Below the pieces are notes generated by a model that was given only the letters and a program-made list of their open reading frames with translations, was not told the DNA's origin and ran no database searches. From Aquimixticola soesokkakensis (lineage in GTDB: Bacteria > Pseudomonadota > Alphaproteobacteria > Rhodobacterales > Rhodobacteraceae): a DNA stretch of 64,000 bases. How positions within the stretch are numbered: the stretch's first letter is position 1; every line of letters begins with the position of its first letter. The DNA is taken from contig NZ_FWFS01000006.1 in NCBI RefSeq assembly GCF_900172375.1, forward strand, positions 1-64,000, written 5' to 3'. Below are positions 8,927 through 17,151 of this stretch, in pieces. The position numbers and the translations under genes were made by a program.

Positions 8927-9736
8927 CTATGGCCCCGCGCGGGCGCGTTCCTTGCGCCCGATCACATCAAGCATGGGTTCGGCCGACAGAAGTTTGGCGG
9001 TATAGGCCTCGCGCGGGGCATCGAGCACCTGGCGCACAGGCCCGCTTTCGACCACGCGACCCGTTTGCATGACCACCACATCGTCACAGATTTCGTCGAC
9101 CACGCCGATGTTATGGGTGATGAACAGCACGGTGACGCCATGTTGGGCGCGCAGATCGAGGATCAGTTGCAGGATCTGCTTTTGCACGGTCAGATCCAGC
9201 GCCGAGGTCGCCTCATCCATCACCAGAAGCCGCGGTTTGGTCAGCAGGGCGCGGGCGATGGCAATGCGCTGGCGCTGCCCCCCCGAAAAGGCATGGGGGT
9301 GGCGGTCGATCACCTCGGCGGGCAGGCCGACATCTTCGAGCGCGGCACAGATCATGTCGCGCCGCGCCGCAGCTTTGGGGGCGTCGGGCACAAGATGCAG
9401 CGGTTCTGCGATGATCCTGCCCACGGTCAGGCGCGGGTCGAGCGAGCCGTAGGGATCTTGGAACACCATCTGGAAATCGCGGCGTTTGGCGCGCAGGGCG
9501 CTTGGCGAGAGGGCGAACAGGTTCTGACCGTCCAGCCGCACCTCCCCCGCATCGGGGCGTTCCAGGGCCATAACGTGTTTGGCCAGCGTCGATTTGCCCG
9601 ACCCGCTTTCGCCCACGACGCCCATGATGCGCCCTGAATGCAGGTCGAGGGAGACATCATCGAGGGCTTTGATCACGCGGTTCTGCGCGGTGAAATGGCG
9701 GCGCAACCCGCGCACACAGAGCAAGGGGTCAGACAT
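8927..9736 (-). CDS. Peptide/opine-type ABC transporter ATPase, second of a pair (DppF-like)
   Basis: 269 residues with Walker [18 protein letters not shown]-loop FQMVFQDPYGSLDPR, signature FSGGQRQRIAIARAL, Walker B RLLVMDEATSALD and the switch His in LFITHNIG. This order and the FQDPYGSLDPR segment are typical of DppF/OppF proteins. It is one of two ATPases that drive the importer encoded upstream, and its start overlaps the end of the other ATPase gene by 8 bp. The C-terminal Cys-rich Fe-S extension seen in some Dpp proteins is not present. Confidence 0.93.
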   Translation of the reverse strand: MSDPLLCVRGLRRHFTAQNRVIKALDDVSLDLHSGRIMGVVGESGSGKSTLAKHVMALERPDAGEVRLDGQNLFALSPSALRAKRRDFQMVFQDPYGSLDPRLTVGRIIAEPLHLVPDAPKAAARRDMICAALEDVGLPAEVIDRHPHAFSGGQRQRIAIARALLTKPRLLVMDEATSALDLTVQKQILQLILDLRAQHGVTVLFITHNIGVVDEICDDVVVMQTGRVVESGPVRQVLDAPREAYTAKLLSAEPMLDVIGRKERARAGP

Positions 9737-10541
9737 GGGCGGTGCCCTCCAGCGAGGCGCGCACCCGACGCGGCATGGCCGAAATCAGGCTGCGGGTGTA
9801 GTCTTGGGCGGGGGCGCGCAGCACCTGCTCGGTCGCGCCCAGTTCGATCTGATCGCCGCGATACATCACAAGGGTGCGGTCGCATGCGCGCGCAATCACG
9901 CCCAGATCATGGGAAATCAGCACCATCGAGATGCCCAGATCGCTGACGAGCCGTTCGAGAATATCGAGCACCTCGGCCTGAACGGTCACATCGAGCGCCG
10001 TCGTCGGCTCATCCGCGATCAACAGTTCGGGTTCGAGCGCAAGCGCAATGGCAATGCCCACCCTCTGGCGCTGCCCGCCGGACATCTCATGGGGGTAGGC
10101 GTCGATACGTTCGGCGGCATGGGGAATTTGCACCAGATCCAGCAGGCGCAGGGCCTCGGCGCGGGCGTCTGACTTGCTCAGCCCCTTGTTGAGGCGCAGG
10201 CCTTCGGCGATTTGCGCGCCAATGCGCATGGCCGGATTCAGCGCGGTCATGGGTTCCTGAAAAATCATGCCGATCTTGCGTCCGCGCAGGGCGCACATCT
10301 GCCGCTCGGAGGCGCTCAGCACATCGCTGCCATCCAGCAGCACCTTGCCCGAGCAGCGCGCATTGCGCGGCAACAGCCCCATGGTAGCGAGCGACAGAAC
10401 GGATTTTCCAGAGCCGCTTTCGCCAACGATGCCAAGGGTTTCGCCTTTGGCAAGGTCAAAAGAAATGCCGTGTACGACTTCGACGGGCGTGCCTTTGCGC
10501 GGTGCAAAGCTGACCTTCAGGTTCTGGACAGATAACATCAT
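9729..10541 (-). CDS. Peptide/opine-type ABC transporter ATPase, first of a pair (DppD-like)
   Basis: 270 residues with Walker [18 protein letters not shown]-loop [19 protein letters not shown], signature [16 protein letters not shown], Walker [17 protein letters not shown] and switch His [10 protein letters not shown]. The EPMTALNP segment marks the DppD/OppD member of the pair. It overlaps the upstream permease gene by 4 bp (ATGA type) and the downstream ATPase by 8 bp. This shows one polycistronic unit. Confidence 0.93.
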   Translation of the reverse strand: MMLSVQNLKVSFAPRKGTPVEVVHGISFDLAKGETLGIVGESGSGKSVLSLATMGLLPRNARCSGKVLLDGSDVLSASERQMCALRGRKIGMIFQEPMTALNPAMRIGAQIAEGLRLNKGLSKSDARAEALRLLDLVQIPHAAERIDAYPHEMSGGQRQRVGIAIALALEPELLIADEPTTALDVTVQAEVLDILERLVSDLGISMVLISHDLGVIARACDRTLVMYRGDQIELGATEQVLRAPAQDYTRSLISAMPRRVRASLEGTAHV

Positions 10542-11356
10542 GCGCCACTCCCGCGTTTGGGGTCGGTAAGGTCACGCAGACCGTCACCAAGCAGGTTGAG
10601 ACCAAGCACCGCAAGCGCAATCGCACAGCCGGGCGCAAGGACGAGGTGCGGCGCGCTGGACAGGAACGTCTGCGCCTCCGACAGCATCCGCCCCCAGCTT
10701 GGGGTGGGAGGCGAGACACCCATCCCCAAAAAGCTCAAGCCCGCTTCGGTGAGAATACCAAGCCCCGTCTGGATCGCAAGTTGCACGATGATCTGGGCGG
10801 AAATATTGGGGATGACATGCTCGAGGGTGATCAGCGCCTGCCCCTTGCCGGCCATGCGCGCGGCCTGGATGTAGTCGCGCGACCAGATTTGCAGCGCCGC
10901 GCCGCGGGTGACACGGGCGAAGACGGGGATCATGAACAGGCCGATCGCCGTGATCGAGGTCACCGCCCCCGGACCCATCAGCGCGCCCAAAAGGATGGCC
11001 GACAGGATCGGGGGAAAGGCAAAGAGCACGCCGTTTACCGACATCACCAGCCGTTCCAGCCAGCCACCGCGCGCCGCAGCCGTGACGCCGACCAGCGTTC
11101 CGATGGTGCCCCCGATCAGCGTGGCGGCAAAGGCGATGCCAAGCGAGGTCCAGGCGCCGGCCATCAGGATCGAAAACACATCGCGCCCGATCTGGTCGGT
11201 GCCCAAAAGACCGACGTCGCCCGGGGCCTTGAGGCGGTTGAGGATGTCCATGCCCACGGGATCATGCGGGGTCCAGAAACGGCTGATGAGGGCGGCGGCA
11301 ACAAGCGCGCCGGTGATCAGCCCGCCAAGGACGAGCGACAGGGGAAGCCGTTTCAT
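10538..11356 (-). CDS. ABC transporter inner-membrane permease (DppC-like)
   Basis: 272 residues. An N-terminal membrane helix (LVLGGLITGALVAAALI) is followed by the periplasmic segment FWTPHDPVGMDILNRLKAPG and GTDQIGRDVFS, which are hallmarks of DppC-type permeases. Five further membrane segments follow. The EAA loop is read as ARMAGKGQALITLEHVIPN, the site that contacts the ATPases. It pairs with the DppB-like permease, whose stop overlaps its start by 4 bp. Confidence 0.93.
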   Translation of the reverse strand: MKRLPLSLVLGGLITGALVAAALISRFWTPHDPVGMDILNRLKAPGDVGLLGTDQIGRDVFSILMAGAWTSLGIAFAATLIGGTIGTLVGVTAAARGGWLERLVMSVNGVLFAFPPILSAILLGALMGPGAVTSITAIGLFMIPVFARVTRGAALQIWSRDYIQAARMAGKGQALITLEHVIPNISAQIIVQLAIQTGLGILTEAGLSFLGMGVSPPTPSWGRMLSEAQTFLSSAPHLVLAPGCAIALAVLGLNLLGDGLRDLTDPKRGSGA

Positions 11357-12324
11357 GCGCGCCCCCGCAGTCTGGGATCAAGCAGCACGTAAAGCGCATC
11401 GACGATCACATTCACCACCATCACCACGATGGCAAAAAGCAGGACAACGTTTTGCACAACGATCAGATCGCGCTGCGACAGGGCGGAATAGGCGAGGGTG
11501 CCGATACCGGGCAGGGTAAAGACATTTTCCACCAGCACCGCGCCGGAAATGAGAAAGGGAATTTGCAAGCCGAGCATGGTGACCACGGGAAGCAGGGCGT
11601 TGGGGACCGTGTGGCGCCAGAGGGCGCGGTTGCGGGTCAGGCCTTTGGCGCGCGCGGTGCGCACGAAATCTTCGTTGGTCACTTCGATCACGGCGGCGCG
11701 GGTGACGCGGGTCAGCACCGCCGCTTGCGGCAGGGCCAGCGCCACGGCGGGCAGGATCAGGGCCTGCACGGCCAACCAGCCCGCGCCCCATCCCGGAAAG
11801 CCGCCGGTCGGAAACCAGCCAAGCCCGAGGGCAAGGCCAAGGATCAGCAGCAGGCCGATCCAGAAGTTGGGCACCGCGATGCCGAATTGCGAAAACACCG
11901 AGGCAAGCGTGTCGACGGGACCATTCGGGCGCTGGGCGGCCCAGACACCGAGCGGCAGCGAGATCGCCACCGCAAGCAGCGTGGCCATCGCCGTCAGCGG
12001 CAGGGTGACGCGCAACCGCTCGCCAATCAGCTCGGCCACGGGGGTGCCGTAGGTATAGGAGGTGCCCAGATCGCCGGTGAACACACCGCCCAGCCACGCG
12101 AGGTATCGCACCATCAGCGGGCGATCGAGGCCAAGTTCGGCGCGCAGGGCGGCCACGGTGTCGGCTTGGGCATTGGTGCCCAGCATGATTTGCGCAGGAT
12201 CGCCGGGGGCGGCTTCGATGGCGAGGAAAATCACCAGCGAAGTCACCGCAAGCAGCAGCACGAGCCCTGCGATCTGACGCGAGAATTTCTTGAGAGGGGG
12301 CATTCGGGGGCCTTTGTCAGCCAA
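11353..12324 (-). CDS. ABC transporter inner-membrane permease (DppB-like)
   Basis: 323 residues. An N-terminal helix (IAGLVLLLAVTSLVIFLAI) is followed by the DppB-type region LGLDRPLMVRYLAWLGG and GDLGTSYTYGTPV. The core has the EAA-like motif RTARAKGLTRNRALWRHTVPN and the C-terminal VENVFTLPGIGTLAYSAL, both typical of the family. It is the first of the two permeases after the binding protein. An intercistronic stem-loop at 12360-12386 separates it from the binding-protein gene. Confidence 0.93.
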   Translation of the reverse strand: MADKGPRMPPLKKFSRQIAGLVLLLAVTSLVIFLAIEAAPGDPAQIMLGTNAQADTVAALRAELGLDRPLMVRYLAWLGGVFTGDLGTSYTYGTPVAELIGERLRVTLPLTAMATLLAVAISLPLGVWAAQRPNGPVDTLASVFSQFGIAVPNFWIGLLLILGLALGLGWFPTGGFPGWGAGWLAVQALILPAVALALPQAAVLTRVTRAAVIEVTNEDFVRTARAKGLTRNRALWRHTVPNALLPVVTMLGLQIPFLISGAVLVENVFTLPGIGTLAYSALSQRDLIVVQNVVLLFAIVVMVVNVIVDALYVLLDPRLRGRA

Positions 12325-12359
12325 AGGTCTGGCGTGCAGACCGGATCGCGATTGTATCC

Positions 12360-12386
12360 CGCGCGTCCAAGGGGAGCGGACGCGCG
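12360..12386 (-). other. Stem-loop between binding-protein and permease genes
   Basis: CGCGCGTCC (12360-12368) and GGACGCGCG (12378-12386) are perfectly complementary with a 9-nt loop. No T-tract follows. Such stem-loops after a periplasmic binding-protein gene commonly protect the upstream mRNA from 3' decay, so that binding protein is made in excess over the permease. Confidence 0.65.
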
Positions 12387-12406
12387 GAAACCGGAGAGGC
12401 GGGCGG

Positions 12407-13900
12407 TTAGTCGGCCCAAGCCACGTCTGTCATGTCGTTCGACGGTACGGGACCGTTTTCCCAAACCCCCGTCAGACCCGCATCCCAGACGCCCAGCTTG
12501 GGTTCGGAGTAGAGGAACAGCGCGGGCAGATCCTTGGCCACGACCTCCTCGGCGGCCTTGTAGCCTGCGGCGCGGGCCTCGGGCGTGGCGGCGGCGGCCA
12601 CATCGGCCATGGCCGCGTCAAAGGCGTCGGAGGTGTAGTTGAAATAGTAGGGATCGCGGGCATAGATGCCGATGTCGAGCGGTTCGGCATGGCCGATGAT
12701 CGTCATGTCGTAATCGGTGTCCTTGAACACTTCCTGCACCCAGGCGGCGGGGAAATCCGAGCTTGCGATGGTGGCGGTGACGCCGATCTGCGCGAAAAAC
12801 GCCTGCATGATTTCCGCCGAACGCTGGGCGTAGGTGCGGGTTGGCACTTTGAAGGTAAATTCGAACCCGTCGGGATAGCCCGCCTCGGCCAAAAGCGCCT
12901 TGGCCGCTTCGGGGTCGTAGGGGTAGAGGCCCGTGAGGTCCTCGTAATAGGGGCTGGCGGGGGAGAAATGCGTGCCAATGGGCGTGCCGTAGCCGGATTT
13001 CACGGCCTCGATCAGCAGGTTGCGATCAATCGACATCATCAGCGCCTGACGCACCTTGGCGTTGTCAAAGGGCGGGCGGGTGTTGTTCATCCCCGCGACG
13101 ACTTCCATTTCGCCCGACCCGACATGGGCCACGAATGTGTCATCCTCGACGAATTGGCCGAACAATTCAGGAGCGGCGAGTTCGGCGACGATGTTGACCT
13201 GCCCGGATTTCAGCGCGGCGACCTGTGCTTGGGGATCGGCGATGAAGCGGGCGGTTACGGTGTCAAGCGCGGGTGTCTCGCCCCAGTAGCCGTCAAAGGC
13301 GGACATGATCACGCGATCCCCTTTGCGCCATTCGTCCAGTTTGAACGGGCCGGTGCCGACGGGATCGGTGGCGTTGGTTTCCACGGAGGTCGGCTCGATC
13401 ATGACGGCGGCGGGAAAGCCGAGCCAGTAGAGCAGGTCGGAGGAGGCCGCGGAAAGATGCAGCACCAGCGTGGCGGCATCGGGCGCCTCGACGCTGTCGA
13501 TCACCGTGTAGAGGGCTTTTTGGCCGTTGGTGCTGTCCTCGGAGAGGATGCGCTCAAGGGTGAATTTCGCCGTTTCGGCGCTAAAGGCCTGGCCGTTGTG
13601 AAAGCTCACATCGGGGACCAGCGTGAACGTATAGGTCAGCCCGTCCTCGGAAATCTCCCAGGCGCTGGCCAGCTGGGGCTGGATTTCGCCCGCCGCGTCG
13701 ATGGTCACGAGCCCTTCGAACAGGTTCTGCCAGACGACCTGACCGGCGGCGACGGGCGAGGACACGGTGGGATCAAGGCCCGGAGGCTCGACCGCCTGCA
13801 CAAAGCTCACGTCGCCCGCAGCGAGGACGACTGTCGGTGTGACGCAGAGAAGGGCAGCGGTGGAGGCCGATTTCAGGAGGGAGGGCAGTGTGAGGCGCAT
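12407..13900 (-). CDS. Family 5 extracellular solute-binding protein of the ABC importer
   Basis: 497 residues, the usual length for family 5 (peptide/nickel/opine) binding proteins. A signal peptide ends at VVLAAGDVSFV (~residue 28). Family landmarks are VQAVEPPGLDP near the N-terminus, LFEGLVTIDAAGEIQPQLA, WEISEDGLTYTFTL, FHNGQAFSAE, VGTGPFKLDEW and KVRQALMMSIDR. It is the first gene of a minus-strand operon (binding protein, two permeases, two ATPases, amidase, aminotransferase). The ligand is unknown; the downstream enzymes argue for an amide or N-acyl amine rather than peptides. Its promoter region is shared with a divergent LysR-type regulator. Confidence 0.93.
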   Translation of the reverse strand: MRLTLPSLLKSASTAALLCVTPTVVLAAGDVSFVQAVEPPGLDPTVSSPVAAGQVVWQNLFEGLVTIDAAGEIQPQLASAWEISEDGLTYTFTLVPDVSFHNGQAFSAETAKFTLERILSEDSTNGQKALYTVIDSVEAPDAATLVLHLSAASSDLLYWLGFPAAVMIEPTSVETNATDPVGTGPFKLDEWRKGDRVIMSAFDGYWGETPALDTVTARFIADPQAQVAALKSGQVNIVAELAAPELFGQFVEDDTFVAHVGSGEMEVVAGMNNTRPPFDNAKVRQALMMSIDRNLLIEAVKSGYGTPIGTHFSPASPYYEDLTGLYPYDPEAAKALLAEAGYPDGFEFTFKVPTRTYAQRSAEIMQAFFAQIGVTATIASSDFPAAWVQEVFKDTDYDMTIIGHAEPLDIGIYARDPYYFNYTSDAFDAAMADVAAAATPEARAAGYKAAEEVVAKDLPALFLYSEPKLGVWDAGLTGVWENGPVPSNDMTDVAWAD

Positions 13901-14007
13901 GGTCGTTCCTTGTTGGACGTGTGATCGGTTTGGCGTTGTTGAAGCACGCCTTGGGGCCAGTGAAAACCATGTTCGAGTGGAATGGAATGGCGAACTGCGT
14001 GTTTACT

Positions 14008-14028
14008 GTGCTACGAAAACCGTAGCAC
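14008..14028. promoter_or_regulatory. Dyad operator between the ABC operon and its LysR regulator
   Basis: GTGCTACG (14008-14015), 5 nt, then CGTAGCAC (14021-14028): perfect 8-bp arms. It sits 29 bp upstream of the LysR start codon and 108 bp upstream of the binding-protein start. That is the normal place for a LysR-type regulator to repress itself and activate the divergent operon. Confidence 0.65.
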
Positions 14029-14057
14029 TCACGCAACGATCACCCGAAAGCCGCGGT

Positions 14058-14990
14058 ATGGACTTGAAAGCAATCGAAATTTTTCACGAATTGGCGCGCT
14101 CGGGGTCGATCCGCCAGACGGCCGATGCGTTTGGCGTGTCGCCCACGGCGGTCGCGCGCCAGTTGGACAAGATCGAGCACAGCTTTGGCGCGGCGCTGGT
14201 CGAACGCACCCCGCGGGGCGTGCGCCTGACCGCCGCCGGAGAGGTCCTGGCGGCAAAGTCCACACAGATCGCGCGTGATATCCATCTGGCTCAGCAAATG
14301 ATAAATGACCTCAAAGGGTTGCGTAGCGGTTCTGTGTCGCTGCATGTGAATGGTGCGGCCTCGAGTTCGATCCTTGCACCCGCTTTGGCGGCTTTTTCGG
14401 CGGACCACCCGAACCTGCATATCGAGGTGACGGTCACCTCGGCCAAGGGCGCGCTGGATGCGGTGGCCACAGGGCTGACCGATATCGCGGTGACGATGTT
14501 TGCCCCGCCCGACAGCCGCGTGGAAACCCGTTTTCGGACCGCCGTGCGCCATGAGCCGATCTTGTCCCCCGATCATCCGCTGGCGGCGCAGTCCCAGATC
14601 ACGATCGCCGATCTGGCCCGCACGCCGCTGGCGCTGCCCGACCGCAGCTTTGGCGTGCGCCGCGCGCTTGATGCGCGGTTTCGCGCGGCGGGCGCAGGGC
14701 AGGCCGAGCCCGCCTTCACCACGTCATCGCTGGAATTGCAAAAGGAATTGGGGCGGCGCGGATCGGCGCTTTTGATCCTTCCGCAGATGACCGTTCAGCG
14801 CGAAATCGAGGCCGGTTCTCTGGTGATGCGCCCCCTTGAGGCCCGCCAGCGGATCGAGACACTGCTGGAACTGAGCCACCCCATTTCGCGCCAGCAAAGT
14901 TTTGCCGCGCGCCGGCTTTTGGAGTTTCTCGACAGTTTCCTGCGCCGGGAATTCCCTACCGAGGGCGTCAGACAAAGCGCGCCTGTTTGA
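14058..14990 (+). CDS. LysR-family transcriptional regulator
   Basis: 310 residues from the ATG at 14058, chosen because MDLKAIEIFHELARSGSIRQ is the standard LysR start. The winged-helix DNA-binding domain covers residues 1-60 (ADAFGVSPTAVARQLDKIEHSFGAALVERTPRGVRLTAAG). An effector-binding domain follows from ~90 (GSVSLHVNGAASSSILAPAL). It is divergent from the ABC/amidase/aminotransferase operon, so it most likely senses the imported substrate or a product and controls that operon. Its 3' end overlaps the convergent RTX-Hint gene by 23 bp. Confidence 0.92.
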   Translation: MDLKAIEIFHELARSGSIRQTADAFGVSPTAVARQLDKIEHSFGAALVERTPRGVRLTAAGEVLAAKSTQIARDIHLAQQMINDLKGLRSGSVSLHVNGAASSSILAPALAAFSADHPNLHIEVTVTSAKGALDAVATGLTDIAVTMFAPPDSRVETRFRTAVRHEPILSPDHPLAAQSQITIADLARTPLALPDRSFGVRRALDARFRAAGAGQAEPAFTTSSLELQKELGRRGSALLILPQMTVQREIEAGSLVMRPLEARQRIETLLELSHPISRQQSFAARRLLEFLDSFLRREFPTEGVRQSAPV

Positions 14991-16680
14991 GCGAGAGCTG
15001 CGCGATCAGGCCCAGACCTGCGAACTGGCGCGCCTTGGTGCCATAGAGCGTGGTCACGTCGCCGCGATCCGACAACACAGCGTCGAGCGCAGGGAAAAGA
15101 TCGAAGAGCTCGGCCTTTTCCGCGCGGTCGAAACCGGCGAGAGAGAATTTCCCGGGATAGAGGCTTTCGCTGGGCGCGCCATTGGCGAAAATGACCGCGT
15201 GACGCGGCAACAGAACGTGCCAGTAGTCGATGGCCCGTTTGCCCCGCGCAAAGCGGAACCGCCCGTCGCCTTGTCCGGCAAGGTGGCGCGCGCGCACGAA
15301 TTTATCCGCCCCCGCGCCAAGCAGGTGGCGGTCGACCAACAGGCCATGCGCGGGCGACACCACAAGCGGCGCATCATTGCCAAGGGTGCCTGCGCGCACG
15401 GACACGGGTTTCAATTCGGGGCGCCGGGCCATTTCTGCCACGCTGACATGCCGGCAGCCCGCCCAGAGCAGGGGCAGCACCGTGCCCTCGGCGGTGACGA
15501 TTCCATCGCCGGCGCGCAGGGTTTCAATCGCGCGTGCCCCCGTGTCGGTCAAAATGCGCGTGCCAGCGGCAAAGCAGGGAATCCCCATGGAATGCAGCGT
15601 GCCGGGGTTGGAGATCTGGCTGAGGCTCAGGTTGGTAAAGGTGATGCTGTCGCCCGTGGGAAAGGTGACAACCGCATGGCCAGACCCGTTTTCCGACAGG
15701 ATCAGGTCGCTGGCATGAAGCGGATTGCCTTCGGCGTCGAAAAAGTTGTGGATGTCGATCTGGTCGTTGGTAAAGCCGTCACCGTCGCTGTCACCCAGAT
15801 CGAAATCGGTGATCGTATTCTGGTCGTCGCCTGCCCAGATAACGAAGGTATCATTGCCGTTGCCGCCCGATACGATGTCGTTTCCGGTGCCGAAATAGAT
15901 GGTGTCATCGCCATCCTCACCGTAGATCCTGTCGTCGCCGCGCCCGCCATAGATCCGGTCGTCACCGCCACCGCCATAAATGGTGTCATTGCCATCGCCG
16001 CCATCGAGCGTGTCGTTGTAGACCGGTCCTGTGCCATTCTGGTCGTCGATGTAGTCATCGCCGTCGCCGCCGTAGACGGTATCACCGTCGGCCTGCGTTG
16101 CGCCGCCCGAGCCGTAGTAGATCGTATCGTTGCCGGCGCCGCCGTAGATCGTATCCGAACCGGCCCCCGTAGAAAAACTATCGTTATTCGCACTGCCATC
16201 ATAGGTCTGGCCCTGCGACTGCTCGTAGTGAGGGCTGACGATGCTGTCATAGCCTTCGATGGCATTGGCATTGGTGACGTCGAATGTCGGGCCGGCGGTA
16301 TAGGTCGCGCCCGGAACCATGGGGCCATCGGTAATGTAGCCGACCACCTGATTACCGATCTTGACTTCATACAGGTTGAAGGAGTTGCCTTCGCCGTCCG
16401 AGAGGGTCCAGCCCTGTTCGAGATAGATCTTTCCCGAACCGATGGGGGATCCGTTGGCGGCGGTGACGACGCCTGTCTGGTCGGGATCGTTGCCGATGTT
16501 ATCGTTCGCGTCATCGCCCGAAAACCGCGTGTCGTCATCAGTGACGTCGAAATGCACCGCGTCATTGGAGGCCGACCAACCCGGCTTGATCGACACCTTG
16601 TCGCCGTTGACAACAAAGTCACCGGCTTTGAAGCCGGTAAAGCTATAGGTTGTCGTTGGACCTCCGCTGCCGCTTGGCAT
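14968..16680 (-). CDS. RTX calcium-binding repeat protein with C-terminal Hint domain
   Basis: 570 residues. The first ~170 residues are an acidic beta-rich region without a signal peptide. Then come about ten RTX nonapeptides (GGAGNDTIYYG, GGDGDDYIDDQ, GGDGNDTIYGGGGDDRIYG, GGNGNDTFVIW), which bind Ca2+ as a beta-roll after secretion. From ~residue 375 a Hint module begins at IPCFAAGTRILTDTGARAIE. Its possible nucleophile Cys follows the usual splice-junction-like block, and VVSPAHGLLVDRHLL is the block-B-like His motif. Such proteins are common in Rhodobacterales and are probably exported by type I secretion. An AGGGGAAC ribosome site precedes the ATG. Hint domains of this class may self-cleave; that is inference. 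Confidence 0.88.
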   Translation of the reverse strand: MPSGSGGPTTTYSFTGFKAGDFVVNGDKVSIKPGWSASNDAVHFDVTDDDTRFSGDDANDNIGNDPDQTGVVTAANGSPIGSGKIYLEQGWTLSDGEGNSFNLYEVKIGNQVVGYITDGPMVPGATYTAGPTFDVTNANAIEGYDSIVSPHYEQSQGQTYDGSANNDSFSTGAGSDTIYGGAGNDTIYYGSGGATQADGDTVYGGDGDDYIDDQNGTGPVYNDTLDGGDGNDTIYGGGGDDRIYGGRGDDRIYGEDGDDTIYFGTGNDIVSGGNGNDTFVIWAGDDQNTITDFDLGDSDGDGFTNDQIDIHNFFDAEGNPLHASDLILSENGSGHAVVTFPTGDSITFTNLSLSQISNPGTLHSMGIPCFAAGTRILTDTGARAIETLRAGDGIVTAEGTVLPLLWAGCRHVSVAEMARRPELKPVSVRAGTLGNDAPLVVSPAHGLLVDRHLLGAGADKFVRARHLAGQGDGRFRFARGKRAIDYWHVLLPRHAVIFANGAPSESLYPGKFSLAGFDRAEKAELFDLFPALDAVLSDRGDVTTLYGTKARQFAGLGLIAQLSLKQARFV

Positions 16681-17151
16681 GATAGTGTTCCCCTAGTCGG
16701 GAGTCGTGCTGGTCAAACGCGATGTCGCTCTCGGCATTGTCATTCTCCCGCACAGCCTGTTTCAATCCGCCCAACCCTACCTATCGCCCGTAAAAAAAAA
16801 ATTAAGTCGGTTTGGCGGCTTTCATTGAAGGGGATGCGGTCACCCATGTAATGCGCCGGTACCTGCGTCAAATCATGTCGTTGGGGCGGCGACGATGTGA
16901 AATGCCGCCGCAAAGCCGCAAATGCACAAGAATAAAGACAAATGCGCCGCTTTTTTCTCCCCTCTTTGCACTTGGGGGCTAGGTTGGGCCATGGGACCCG
17001 ACACGCGTGGTGCAAAACGTGATTCTCGTGCCTAGGGCAACATGAAGGGCGCATTGTTGCGGGCGTCTGGGTCGTCGGGCACTCTGCCCGCAGCACCATC
17101 ACACACAAGAGGGCAGGTCCAAGCCTGCCCCGCATCCGACAGGAGTGGACT
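16681..17151. other. 471-bp divergent spacer with two hairpins in the symporter leader
   Basis: No gene is supported. It separates the minus-strand RTX-Hint gene from the plus-strand symporter gene. A run of ten A occurs near 16795. Close to the symporter start are two perfect hairpins: CGGGCA-ctc-TGCCCG (17076-17090) and GGGCAGG-tccaag-CCTGCCC (17111-17130). The second ends 10 nt before the AGGAG ribosome site. I looked for a glycine riboswitch, often found before this transporter family, and did not see its conserved segments. Confidence 0.5.

Noticed and set aside
16681-17151. Glycine riboswitch before the AGCS symporter
   Set aside because: The conserved aptamer segments are not present; only two simple hairpins were found.
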